From: SAR202 cluster bacterium
GTDB lineage: Bacteria > Chloroflexota > Dehalococcoidia > Lucifugimonadales > UBA826
Assembly: GCA_009392675.1 (NCBI GenBank)
Contig: VFFY01000079.1
Coordinates: 1 to 6,269 of the forward strand
Length of the DNA: 6,269 bases
Direction: 5' to 3'
Shown here: positions 1 through 5,492 of the stretch, one piece after another
How the letters are laid out: every line of letters starts with the position of its first letter
Position numbering within the stretch: position 1 is the stretch's first letter
Program-made: the position numbers and the translations under genes
Notes under the pieces: generated by a model
The model's input: the letters and a program-made list of their open reading frames with translations, nothing else
Databases searched by the model: none
Told to the model about the DNA's origin: nothing

Positions 1-2
1 CT

Positions 3-209
3 ATTATAGATGCTCGATTCGCATGGATATTTTCTGTGATTGCTCTTGTGACCGGTCACATCATTTCCGTTTTCACCGCTCACGTCATAGCTTTAAGGAG
101 GACAACTTCTCACTCTATAGCAGTTAGAAGCCAGTATCCCATGCTATTGCTTATGGTGTTTTACACAGCAGTGAGTCTTTGGATAGTAGCCCAGCCGATT
201 GTGGAATAG
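3..209 (+). CDS. C-terminal part of a multi-pass membrane protein (5' end outside the window)
   Basis: An open frame runs from base 3 to the TAG at 207-209, giving 68 codons of a protein that begins before the window. The translation has two hydrophobic stretches that look like membrane helices, about codons 8-31 (WIFSVIALVTGHIISVF...) and codons 46-67 (PMLLLMVFYTAVSLWIV...). A basic loop with RR and VRSQ joins them and is likely cytoplasmic by the positive-inside rule. The protein ends a few residues after the last helix. The SQYPMLLLMV...SLW ending reminds me of large actinobacterial and Chloroflexota membrane proteins that databases sometimes call 'fenitrothion hydrolase'; this is a weak recollection and the name is doubtful. 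Another frame is open for about 44 codons but lacks this membrane pattern. It sits 77 bases upstream of the zinc-ribbon gene, and I see no terminator between them. Confidence 0.6.
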   Translation: MIDARFAWIFSVIALVTGHIISVFTAHVIALRRTTSHSIAVRSQYPMLLLMVFYTAVSLWIVAQPIVE

Positions 210-286
210 TATTGTTATGACAGTAAAATGAGATAGAAAACACGGTAAGTTTTTATACAGGCCACCGATTTATAGGAAGGTAATTC

Positions 287-514
287 ATGTCTAGCGAACC
301 GGAAAACATTAAGCATTATGAGTGTCCAAAATGTTCAAATAGTTCATATGAGACAGGTGAAATTAGGACTACAGGTTCAGGGTTGTCTAGATTTTTGGAC
401 CTTCAAAATCAAAAATTTGCTCATATAACCTGTGACACTTGTGGGTATACTGAATTTTTTAAGAGGCGCAGCCGGGGGGCAGGAAACATATTGGATCTAT
501 TTTTAGGCGGGTAA
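287..514 (+). CDS. Small zinc-ribbon protein, predicted nucleic-acid-binding (YpzJ-like / COG3478 type)
   Basis: This 75-residue protein has two CxxC pairs, C13-x2-C16 (ECPKC) and C49-x2-C52 (CDTCG), about 33 residues apart, which form a typical four-cysteine zinc ribbon. The region between them (YETGEIRTTGSGLSRFLDLQ) and the following GYTEFF closely match what I remember of the short 'Zn-ribbon nucleic-acid-binding' family represented by YpzJ. The tail GNILDLFLGG is also typical, so the length looks complete. The ATG has a strong Shine-Dalgarno, AGGAAGG at 274-280, six bases upstream. The protein should be cytosolic, with no signal peptide or membrane segment. Its cellular role is not known to me; nucleic-acid binding is a family-level prediction. 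It has its own ribosome-binding site and is separated from purF by 320 bases that contain a promoter, so it is probably not part of the purine operon. Confidence 0.88.
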   Translation: MSSEPENIKHYECPKCSNSSYETGEIRTTGSGLSRFLDLQNQKFAHITCDTCGYTEFFKRRSRGAGNILDLFLGG

Positions 515-648
515 AGAATTTTGGAATAGAAAATTTGTCAATCTCAGAATTACAGAATTATCTTCAGAAGGGTACTTGATAATAAATATCTTTAGTAATA
601 ATAATTTTTGGCTGTCAGTAGAACAGTTAATTCCAGCGAATAATTTGT
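515..648. other. AT-rich intergenic stretch with no recognisable feature
   Basis: Between the zinc-ribbon stop codon and the purF promoter I see no convincing open frame, no strong hairpin followed by a T run, and no known RNA motif. It is AT-rich, with several short stop-containing AT runs. Transcription of the zinc-ribbon gene may end here, but no intrinsic terminator is visible. The rest of this 320-base gap (649-834) is described in the promoter, leader and inverted-repeat entries. Confidence 0.6.
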
Positions 649-678
649 TTGACCGTGAATTAGACTGAGAAGTATAAT
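649..678 (+). promoter_or_regulatory. Strong sigma70-like promoter for the purine operon
   Basis: A -35 box TTGACC (649-654; 5 of 6 to TTGACA) and a perfect -10 box TATAAT (673-678) are separated by 18 bases, close to the optimal 17. Transcription would start around 685-687, leaving an untranslated leader of about 150 bases before the purF ATG at 835. It is the best promoter match I found in the window and sits where an operon promoter is expected. The last T of the -10 box is the first base of a TTCGAA palindrome (678-683) that recurs twice near the purF start, so a regulator may bind here. The boxes are seen directly; the start site and its use are inferred. Confidence 0.75.
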
Positions 679-800
679 TCGAACTCAGTAGTGGTTTGGA
701 TTGATATGAGTCTTGGTGTTTACTACCGTCATTCCTAGGGAGTAAAGGTAATCGAACAGGGCAGCCGATCCCGCTTCCATACCGAGGGTAACCCCTTAGT

Positions 801-821
801 TTCGAAGGAATTTCCTTCGAA
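801..821 (+). repeat. Perfect 10-base inverted repeat next to the purF ribosome-binding site
   Basis: TTCGAAGGAA (801-810) and TTCCTTCGAA (812-821) are exact reverse complements around a single T. In RNA it would form an 8-base-pair stem (TTCGAAGG with CCTTCGAA) and a five-base loop. In DNA it is a near-perfect palindrome that could bind a dimeric regulator. It ends 13 bases before the purF ATG and overlaps the start of the ribosome-binding region AAGGGTGG (820-827). It is not a terminator: no T run follows, and the coding region starts at once. Confidence 0.8.
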
Positions 822-827
822 GGGTGG
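820..827 (+). promoter_or_regulatory. Likely purF Shine-Dalgarno, overlapping the hairpin's 3' arm
   Basis: AAGGGTGG lies seven bases before the ATG at 835 and can pair imperfectly with the 16S rRNA 3' end through AAGG or GGTG. Its first two bases belong to the 3' arm of the inverted repeat at 801-821, so hairpin formation could alter ribosome access. It is the only purine-rich stretch at suitable spacing. Confidence 0.5.
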
Positions 828-834
828 CGACACT

Positions 835-2220
835 ATGAAAGAAGCGTGCGGGATAGTTGGGGTTTTCGCTAGAGAGGAAGATGTTTCACGTTCTGTGTTT
901 TTTGGATTATATGCCTTACAGCATAGGGGCCAAGAGAGTGCAGGAATATCGGCCAGCGACGGACGTAGAATCAGATTGCATACAGAAATGGGACTCGTAT
1001 CGCAAGCCTTTCAAGAAAATGACTTATCCCATTTATCGGGTCACATAGGAATAGGCCACACCCGGTATTCAACCACTGGCTCAAGCAACATTAATAATGC
1101 CCAGCCGATTCTGTGCAAGGGAACTAGTACTGAAATTTCTCTTGCCCATAATGGAAATGTGATCAATGCCGTGGATCTCCGTGAAGAGCTATTAGATTGG
1201 GGTATTCAATTCCAATCTTCTGGAGATTCTGAGATTATTGCTCATTTAATTGCAAATGCGCCTGCTGATAATTGGTCTGACAGGATTGCATACATTATGC
1301 GCAAATTACAGGGCGCTTATTCTCTTGTTATGATGACCAACCAAGAAGTGTTAGGGGTCAGGGATCCTCTAGGTGTTAGGCCCCTTTGCATAGGCAAATT
1401 AAATTCTGGATGGGTTCTGGCGTCTGAATCATGTGCCCTCGACCACATCGGTGCTGAATTCGTTAGGGAGGTGGAACCTGGAGAGGCGGTTTTGATCGAT
1501 GATAGTGGCATTACATCTATTTATAAAAAACCTAGGGCGGGGGTTTTGGGAAAATGTGTCTTCGAACATATTTATTTTTCCAGACCAGATTCTCTATTGG
1601 ATGGACAATTGGTTTACAGCGCGAGAATGGCCATGGGCGCACAACTTGCCAAAGAACACCCGGTTGAAGCAGATTTAGTAATAGGGGTTCCAGATTCAGC
1701 CACGGCTTCGGCTGTTGGATATTCTCAGGAATCAGGTATTCCTTTTACAGAAGGTTTGGTGAAAAATCGATATGTAGGAAGAACGTTTATTTTACCCGAC
1801 CAGAGGCTCAGAGAACTTGGAGTTAGAAGAAAATTAAATTTGCTTCCACAAATATTGAAAGGGAAAAGAGTAATTGTGGTGGATGACAGCATAGTTAGGG
1901 GAACTACCACCCCACATGTAGTTAATCTTCTTAGAAAAGGTGGTACTAAAGAGATTCATTTACGTATCTGTGCTCCACCAATAGTTTCCCCCTGTCATTT
2001 TGGTGTGGATATGGCCACCAAATCAGAGTTGATAGCTAGCAGTAATTCAGTCGACGAAATAAGGGAAATAATTGGTGCTGACTCGTTAGGCTTTTTAAGC
2101 GAAGAGGGTTTGTTGAGGTCCGTGTCTGGAAAAAGAAGTGAATACTGTATGGGCTGTTTTACTGGTACGTACCCGATACCAGTTCAACTTGAAATGGATA
2201 AACTAGTTTTAGAAACGTAA
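835..2220 (+). CDS. purF: Amidophosphoribosyltransferase (glutamine PRPP amidotransferase), iron-sulfur type
   Basis: PurF catalyses the first committed step of purine synthesis, PRPP plus glutamine to 5-phosphoribosylamine, in the cytosol. At 461 residues it has the usual length. The N-terminal Ntn-type glutaminase half (to about residue 235) has nucleophile Cys5 (ACGIVG), HTRYST with R77, HNGN at 105-108 and GDSE at 130-133. The phosphoribosyltransferase half has the PRPP loop VIVVDDSIVRGTTT at 346-359. Four cysteines, C241, C387, C438 and C441, sit where the Bacillus-type enzyme binds its [4Fe-4S] cluster. Only MKEA precedes Cys5, so the propeptide is four residues; as in other members it must be removed to free the Cys amino group. 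The frame stays open upstream to a stop at 736-738, but ATG at 835 is the first start codon in it. It begins the operon, 16 bases before purN, and is probably controlled by the promoter and leader described above. Confidence 0.98.
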   Translation: MKEACGIVGVFAREEDVSRSVFFGLYALQHRGQESAGISASDGRRIRLHTEMGLVSQAFQENDLSHLSGHIGIGHTRYSTTGSSNINNAQPILCKGTSTEISLAHNGNVINAVDLREELLDWGIQFQSSGDSEIIAHLIANAPADNWSDRIAYIMRKLQGAYSLVMMTNQEVLGVRDPLGVRPLCIGKLNSGWVLASESCALDHIGAEFVREVEPGEAVLIDDSGITSIYKKPRAGVLGKCVFEHIYFSRPDSLLDGQLVYSARMAMGAQLAKEHPVEADLVIGVPDSATASAVGYSQESGIPFTEGLVKNRYVGRTFILPDQRLRELGVRRKLNLLPQILKGKRVIVVDDSIVRGTTTPHVVNLLRKGGTKEIHLRICAPPIVSPCHFGVDMATKSELIASSNSVDEIREIIGADSLGFLSEEGLLRSVSGKRSEYCMGCFTGTYPIPVQLEMDKLVLET

Positions 2221-2224
2221 GAAT

Positions 2225-2228
2225 AGGT
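2225..2228 (+). promoter_or_regulatory. Weak Shine-Dalgarno supporting the TTG start of purN
   Basis: AGGT lies eight bases before the TTG at 2237. An in-frame TAA at 2231-2233 rules out any earlier start. The ATGs at 2241 and 2250 are in another frame. TTG at 2237 is therefore the only sensible start that keeps the whole N-terminal strand of PurN. Confidence 0.5.
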
Positions 2229-2236
2229 AATAACTA

Positions 2237-2866
2237 TTGAATGTCCTGGATGCCGAAAGCATCTCTCTGGGAATTTTGGCCTCTCACGGGGGATCAAACC
2301 TTCAAGCCATAATGGATGCTTGTGACAATGGGTCATTAAAGGCAAACGTAGCAGTGGTGGTGAGTAATAATTCGGGGTCATTGGCTATACGAAGAGCCAG
2401 AAAATCTGGTATACCAGCATATCATTTGAGTTCCAACACCCATCCTGATGACGGAGACTTAGATGTCGCCATTAAAAATATCCTCAAAAAATATAATGTA
2501 GATCTAATAATTTTGGCTGGATACATGAAAAGAATCGGACCGTCTGTGTTGAGAACCTTTCGCAATAGAGTTATCAATAGCCACCCGGCTTTACTGCCTA
2601 AATATGGTGGCAAGGGAATGTATGGCGATCGTGTGCATAAAGCTGTAGTTAAAGCAAAGTCAGCGGAAACTGGAATCTCGATACACCTAGTAGATGAGGA
2701 ATATGATCACGGTCCGATTATTAATCAAAAGGTAATAGCTGTTGATTCTGCCGAAGGTGTCGAGTACGTGAAAAAGAAGGTTCAAAAGTATGAGCATATA
2801 TTCTGGGTAACCACGCTCAATAAAATTCAGAATGGGGAAATTAATTTGGACAATGCTGGCCATTAA
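2237..2866 (+). CDS. purN: Phosphoribosylglycinamide formyltransferase (GAR transformylase)
   Basis: PurN transfers a formyl group from 10-formyl-tetrahydrofolate to glycinamide ribonucleotide, step 3 of the pathway, in the cytosol. The 209-residue protein is a complete single-domain formyltransferase. The N-terminal strand and phosphate loop read LGILASHGGSNLQAI (11-25), followed by the usual VVVSNN segment. The catalytic triad of the family is visible: N114 and H116 in NSHPALLPKYGG, and D157 in EEYDHGPI. The KGMYGDRVHKAV segment belongs to a common PurN subtype. One oddity is His17 in the phosphate loop, where the better-known enzymes have glycine (SGxGSN). The start is TTG, forced by an in-frame stop just upstream and supported by a weak AGGT. 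It follows purF by 16 bases, so translational coupling is likely, and precedes purM by 24 bases. Confidence 0.97.
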   Translation: MNVLDAESISLGILASHGGSNLQAIMDACDNGSLKANVAVVVSNNSGSLAIRRARKSGIPAYHLSSNTHPDDGDLDVAIKNILKKYNVDLIILAGYMKRIGPSVLRTFRNRVINSHPALLPKYGGKGMYGDRVHKAVVKAKSAETGISIHLVDEEYDHGPIINQKVIAVDSAEGVEYVKKKVQKYEHIFWVTTLNKIQNGEINLDNAGH

Positions 2867-2890
2867 AGCAGTACTAACTACCATAAGATC

Positions 2891-3925
2891 ATGAAAGACA
2901 ACAAAATTACTTACGAATCAGCTGGGGTTAATCTACTTGCATCAGAAAAGGTCAAAGGTCGGATAAAAGATTTAGCTGATAAAACATATACTCCTAATGT
3001 ATTAGGTGGAGTCGGTGGCTTTGGAGCGATGTATAAAATTTCCGGTTATCGTGACCCTATTTTGGTCAGTAGCACTGATCCTGTAGGTACGAAACTATCG
3101 GTGGCAGGGATGGTCGGTGATTATAGCTATATCGGAGAAGACCTAGTTAATGCTTGTGTGAATGATCTCATTGTAGTTGGTGCAGACCCATTGTTCTTTC
3201 TTGACTATATTGCCACATCCAAAATGGTTCCGGAGATAGTAGAAAGTATTGTTATTGGTATCTCTGAAGCGTGTAAAAATGTGGGATGTGCTCTTATTGG
3301 GGGAGAAACTTCTGAAATGCCAGGGGTTTTTCAAGAGGGCAAATTTGATATTTCTGGGTTTGTTGTTGGTGCCGTAGAGGCAGATCAAATGCTAAATCCG
3401 TTGGACACCATTAGCGAAGGTGATTTACTGATAGGTCTTCCATCAAATGGTCTGCACACCAATGGATACTCTTTAGTACGGCACGTTTTTAACTTGGAAA
3501 ATGATTTGGGGATTCTCAAGCAACAGCTAGATAAATCTGGAGAAACCTTAGGAGAGGCACTTTTGAAGCCTCACCCTTCCTACTATCATGCTTTAAAATC
3601 AGTTTTTCCCGATTCAAAAGGAATAGCACATATTACTGGTGGTGGATTGTATGAGAATATGCCAAGAATTTTGCCAACTGGTATAGAAGCTGCATTTGAT
3701 GCTTCTCTGTGGGATGTCCCAGCTGTATTTGAATTTATCAGAAAGACCGGATCAATTGATTCTAATGAGATGTATAGAGTTTTCAATATGGGTTTAGGAA
3801 TGGTCATTGTTTGTGCCCCTGAAAATTCTTCTAGGATTTTAAAGAATGTCCCTAATGCAAAATTAGTAGGGGAATTAAGGCAGAAGAGTTCTAATAACAG
3901 GGTCAAAATTGAAAATAAAAAGTGA
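2891..3925 (+). CDS. purM: Phosphoribosylformylglycinamidine cyclo-ligase (AIR synthetase)
   Basis: PurM uses ATP to close the ring of formylglycinamidine ribonucleotide and make 5-aminoimidazole ribonucleotide, step 5, as a cytosolic dimer. The 344-residue product has normal length. Motifs in order: the YxxAGV start (8-13), GGFGAMYKI (42-50), STDPVGTKL (61-69; many homologs have DGVGTKL), VNDLIVVGADPLFFLDY (90-106), GGETSEMPG (137-145), then GLHTNGYSLVR and HITGGGLYENMPR in the C-terminal half. It is the ATP-binding PurM/PurL/SelD/ThiL/HypE fold, but the GGFGAMY and GGETSEMPG motifs are specific to PurM. The ATG at 2891 fits the family N-terminus. The 24-base gap after purN lacks a good Shine-Dalgarno (only a weak AAGA nearby), so translation may depend on coupling to purN. 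purH follows 22 bases later. Confidence 0.98.
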   Translation: MKDNKITYESAGVNLLASEKVKGRIKDLADKTYTPNVLGGVGGFGAMYKISGYRDPILVSSTDPVGTKLSVAGMVGDYSYIGEDLVNACVNDLIVVGADPLFFLDYIATSKMVPEIVESIVIGISEACKNVGCALIGGETSEMPGVFQEGKFDISGFVVGAVEADQMLNPLDTISEGDLLIGLPSNGLHTNGYSLVRHVFNLENDLGILKQQLDKSGETLGEALLKPHPSYYHALKSVFPDSKGIAHITGGGLYENMPRILPTGIEAAFDASLWDVPAVFEFIRKTGSIDSNEMYRVFNMGLGMVIVCAPENSSRILKNVPNAKLVGELRQKSSNNRVKIENKK

Positions 3926-3936
3926 TTAGCAAAACC

Positions 3937-3944
3937 AGAAGGGG
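3937..3944 (+). promoter_or_regulatory. purH Shine-Dalgarno
   Basis: AGAAGGGG lies three bases before the purH ATG at 3948. It is a purine-rich site with rather short spacing, and it supports this start, which also matches the family N-terminus (MKALLSVYNK). Confidence 0.6.
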
Positions 3945-3947
3945 TTT

Positions 3948-5468
3948 ATGAAAGCTTTATTAAGTGTCTACAACAAAAAAGAGATAGAACTTATGGGAAT
4001 TTCTCTTAGTGAAGCTGGATACGAAATCATAAGTACAGGAGGCACTTACAACTCTCTCAATAAAGCCGGTGTCCCAGTGCAGCAGATATCAGACTTTACT
4101 GGTTCACCAGAGATATTGGATGGAAGGGTGAAGACCTTGCATCCGAAAGTCCACGGTGGAATTTTGGCAAGGCGTGACATTCCTGATCATTTAGAAGAAA
4201 TAGAATCATATGGGATATCCGAAATAGACGTGGTGGTAGCCAATTTGTATCCGTTTGTCGATACAGTGAGAAAAGAAGATGTTTCATTGTCTGAGGCATT
4301 GGAAAATATAGATATAGGTGGGCCAACAATGATTCGGTCGGCTGCCAAAAATTTCCCCGATGTCTTGGTTATTGTAGATCCATCTGATTATGGTTGGGTC
4401 GCTGAGAAGATCTCCTGTGGGCAAGGTTTCACCAAGGATGAAAGGAAAAAGTTAGCTCAAAAGGCTTTCCAACATGTGGCTTTGTACGATACCGCAATAT
4501 CAACCTGGTTGAGTGAAGCCCTCTTGGAATCTGCTGAATTATCAATTGGGCTTAGTAAGGTAACTGATCTTAGATATGGGGAGAATCCTCACCAAGATGC
4601 TGTTTTATATCGGGATACATTAGGTGAAGGAGGAATTGTACAGGCTGAACAGCTCCATGGATTACCAATGTCATACACGAATTATTTAGATGCAGATGCA
4701 GCATGGACAACGGTAACAAGTTTTAATAAGACAGCTTGTGTCGTTGTGAAACATACGAATCCGTGTGGTATTTCAGTAGACGACGACCAATCCTCTGCCT
4801 ATGAAGACGCCTTTCAAGGCGATTCTATTTCTGCTTATGGAGGAATAGTTGGATTTAATACCGTGGTGACAAAAAAGACGGCCAAGGTAATGCGTGGAGT
4901 TTTATTCGATATAATCGTTGCTCCGGATTATGAAGTGGAGGCCTTGGATATTTTGAGGAAAAGGAAAAGAACTCGTATTCTTAAGGCCAACTATCATTCT
5001 GGACCGTTTTCAAACCTAGAGGCTTTGACGATAACCGGGGGTATGTTAATTCAAACATCCGATCAAATTCAGGAGGACCCTTCCACATGGAAAGTTGTTA
5101 CTGATAGGCACCCAACTGAAACTGAATTGAGCGACCTTGAATTTGCATGGAGCTGTTTGCAGCACATTAAATCCAATACAATAGTTTTAGCTAAAAACAA
5201 TACGTTAGTGGGAATGGGAGCAGGCCAACCAAATAGGCTTGTGAGTGTGCATCTCGCATTGAGAATTGCGGGAGATAGATCCGTTGGTTCATCTCTAGCT
5301 TCTGATGCCTTTATGCCTTTCGCCGATAATGTGGAATTGGCTGCTAGAGGTGGAATTACAGCTATCATTCAACCTGGTGGGTCCATAAGAGATGAAGAAG
5401 TGATAGAGGCAGCAAATCATCATTCTCTAGCTATGATGTTTACTGGTATAAGGCATTTTAATCACTGA
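3948..5468 (+). CDS. purH: Bifunctional AICAR transformylase / IMP cyclohydrolase
   Basis: PurH carries out the last two steps to IMP: formylation of AICAR by 10-formyl-tetrahydrofolate, then ring closure of FAICAR. The 506-residue protein has both domains. The N-terminal MGS-like cyclohydrolase (about 1-195) shows STGGTY (29-34), GRVKTLHPKVHGG (59-71) and GGPTMIRSAAKN from 124. The C-terminal transformylase has RYGENPHQ (209-216), the catalytic Lys-His pair K268-H269 in VVKHTNPCG, SISAYGGIVGFN, GAGQPNR (424-430), SDAFMPFADNVELAA, and the conserved ending IIQPGGSIRDEEVIEAA...FTGIRHF. SAYGGIV and GAGQPNR differ slightly from the E. coli-like SAFGGI and GAGQMSR, and the second variant is one I associate with Chloroflexota and relatives. 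Together with purN it puts both folate-dependent formylations in one transcript. It lies 22 bases after purM and 24 before the glycosyltransferase. Confidence 0.98.
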   Translation: MKALLSVYNKKEIELMGISLSEAGYEIISTGGTYNSLNKAGVPVQQISDFTGSPEILDGRVKTLHPKVHGGILARRDIPDHLEEIESYGISEIDVVVANLYPFVDTVRKEDVSLSEALENIDIGGPTMIRSAAKNFPDVLVIVDPSDYGWVAEKISCGQGFTKDERKKLAQKAFQHVALYDTAISTWLSEALLESAELSIGLSKVTDLRYGENPHQDAVLYRDTLGEGGIVQAEQLHGLPMSYTNYLDADAAWTTVTSFNKTACVVVKHTNPCGISVDDDQSSAYEDAFQGDSISAYGGIVGFNTVVTKKTAKVMRGVLFDIIVAPDYEVEALDILRKRKRTRILKANYHSGPFSNLEALTITGGMLIQTSDQIQEDPSTWKVVTDRHPTETELSDLEFAWSCLQHIKSNTIVLAKNNTLVGMGAGQPNRLVSVHLALRIAGDRSVGSSLASDAFMPFADNVELAARGGITAIIQPGGSIRDEEVIEAANHHSLAMMFTGIRHFNH

Positions 5469-5481
5469 CCAACGATCCTCT

Positions 5482-5487
5482 AGAGGA
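5482..5487 (+). promoter_or_regulatory. Shine-Dalgarno deciding the TTG start of the glycosyltransferase
   Basis: AGAGGA lies five bases before the TTG at 5493. The conserved glycosyltransferase first strand (LDIVIPVLNEEN) begins at residue 8, so no later start would keep the fold intact. This makes TTG the best start. Confidence 0.65.
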
Positions 5488-5492
5488 ATATT

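Larger units (their letters stand above)
685..834 (+). ncRNA. Candidate structured 5' leader (possible riboswitch or attenuator) of purF
   Basis: The predicted purF transcript begins with about 150 untranslated bases. By hand I can pair GTAGTGG (688-694) with TTACTAC (720-726), including two G-U pairs. A second domain is closed by CTAGGG (735-740) with CCC(C)TTAG (793-799), six pairs with one bulged T. Inside it, GGTA (747-750) pairs with TACC (780-783), and ATCG (751-754) with CGAT (766-769). The GGG at 759-761 in that hairpin loop could pair with CCC at 770-772, just after the hairpin, giving an H-type pseudoknot. A competing GGG-TAA-CCC hairpin (786-794) shares bases with the closing helix, as in switches with two states. 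It matches no riboswitch class I remember for purine genes. The pairings were found by eye without folding energies or covariation, so this remains a candidate. Confidence 0.35.

Noticed and set aside
210..286. A promoter for the zinc-ribbon gene (TTGTTA or TTATAC-like boxes)
   Set aside because: No pair of -35 and -10 boxes occurs at acceptable spacing, so read-through from the upstream gene is equally possible.
671..730. Purine-riboswitch-like pieces (TATAAT, GATATGAG, TTTACTACC) upstream of purF
   Set aside because: The three-way junction cannot be built: the P2 and P3 arms with their conserved loops are missing, and TATAAT is better explained as the -10 box.
731..800. A ykkC-family (PRPP or ppGpp) riboswitch, suggested by CCTAGGG and the purine context
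   Set aside because: The other conserved blocks (CUGGUCC-like and the GGGAUA-AAGCCC-like 3' part) are absent. Glycine, TPP, cobalamin, THF, ZTP and SAM classes also failed by eye.
741..834. T-box-like fragments in the purF leader: AGTA with ACAGGGCAGCC, and AAGGGTGG before the ATG
   Set aside because: The T-box core should continue as nACCGCG and be followed by a pairing CGTCCCT segment. Here it continues CGACACT and goes straight into the coding region. There is also too little room for a normal stem I, and purF is not a usual T-box target.
801..834. The inverted repeat as a Rho-independent terminator
   Set aside because: There is no T run after the stem, the stem is not especially GC-rich, and it lies directly upstream of a strongly supported start codon.
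189..1110. The same 12-mer GCCCAGCCGATT at 189-200 and 1099-1110, with CAGCCGAT also at 762-769
   Set aside because: The two long copies are in-frame codons for Ala-Gln-Pro-Ile in two unrelated proteins, so chance coding identity explains them; the third match is only eight bases.
3586..3906. A 106-codon antisense open frame within purM, and similar ones within purF, purH and the glycosyltransferase gene
   Set aside because: All lie wholly opposite strongly conserved coding sequence, show no recognisable domain, and are expected by-products of the real genes.
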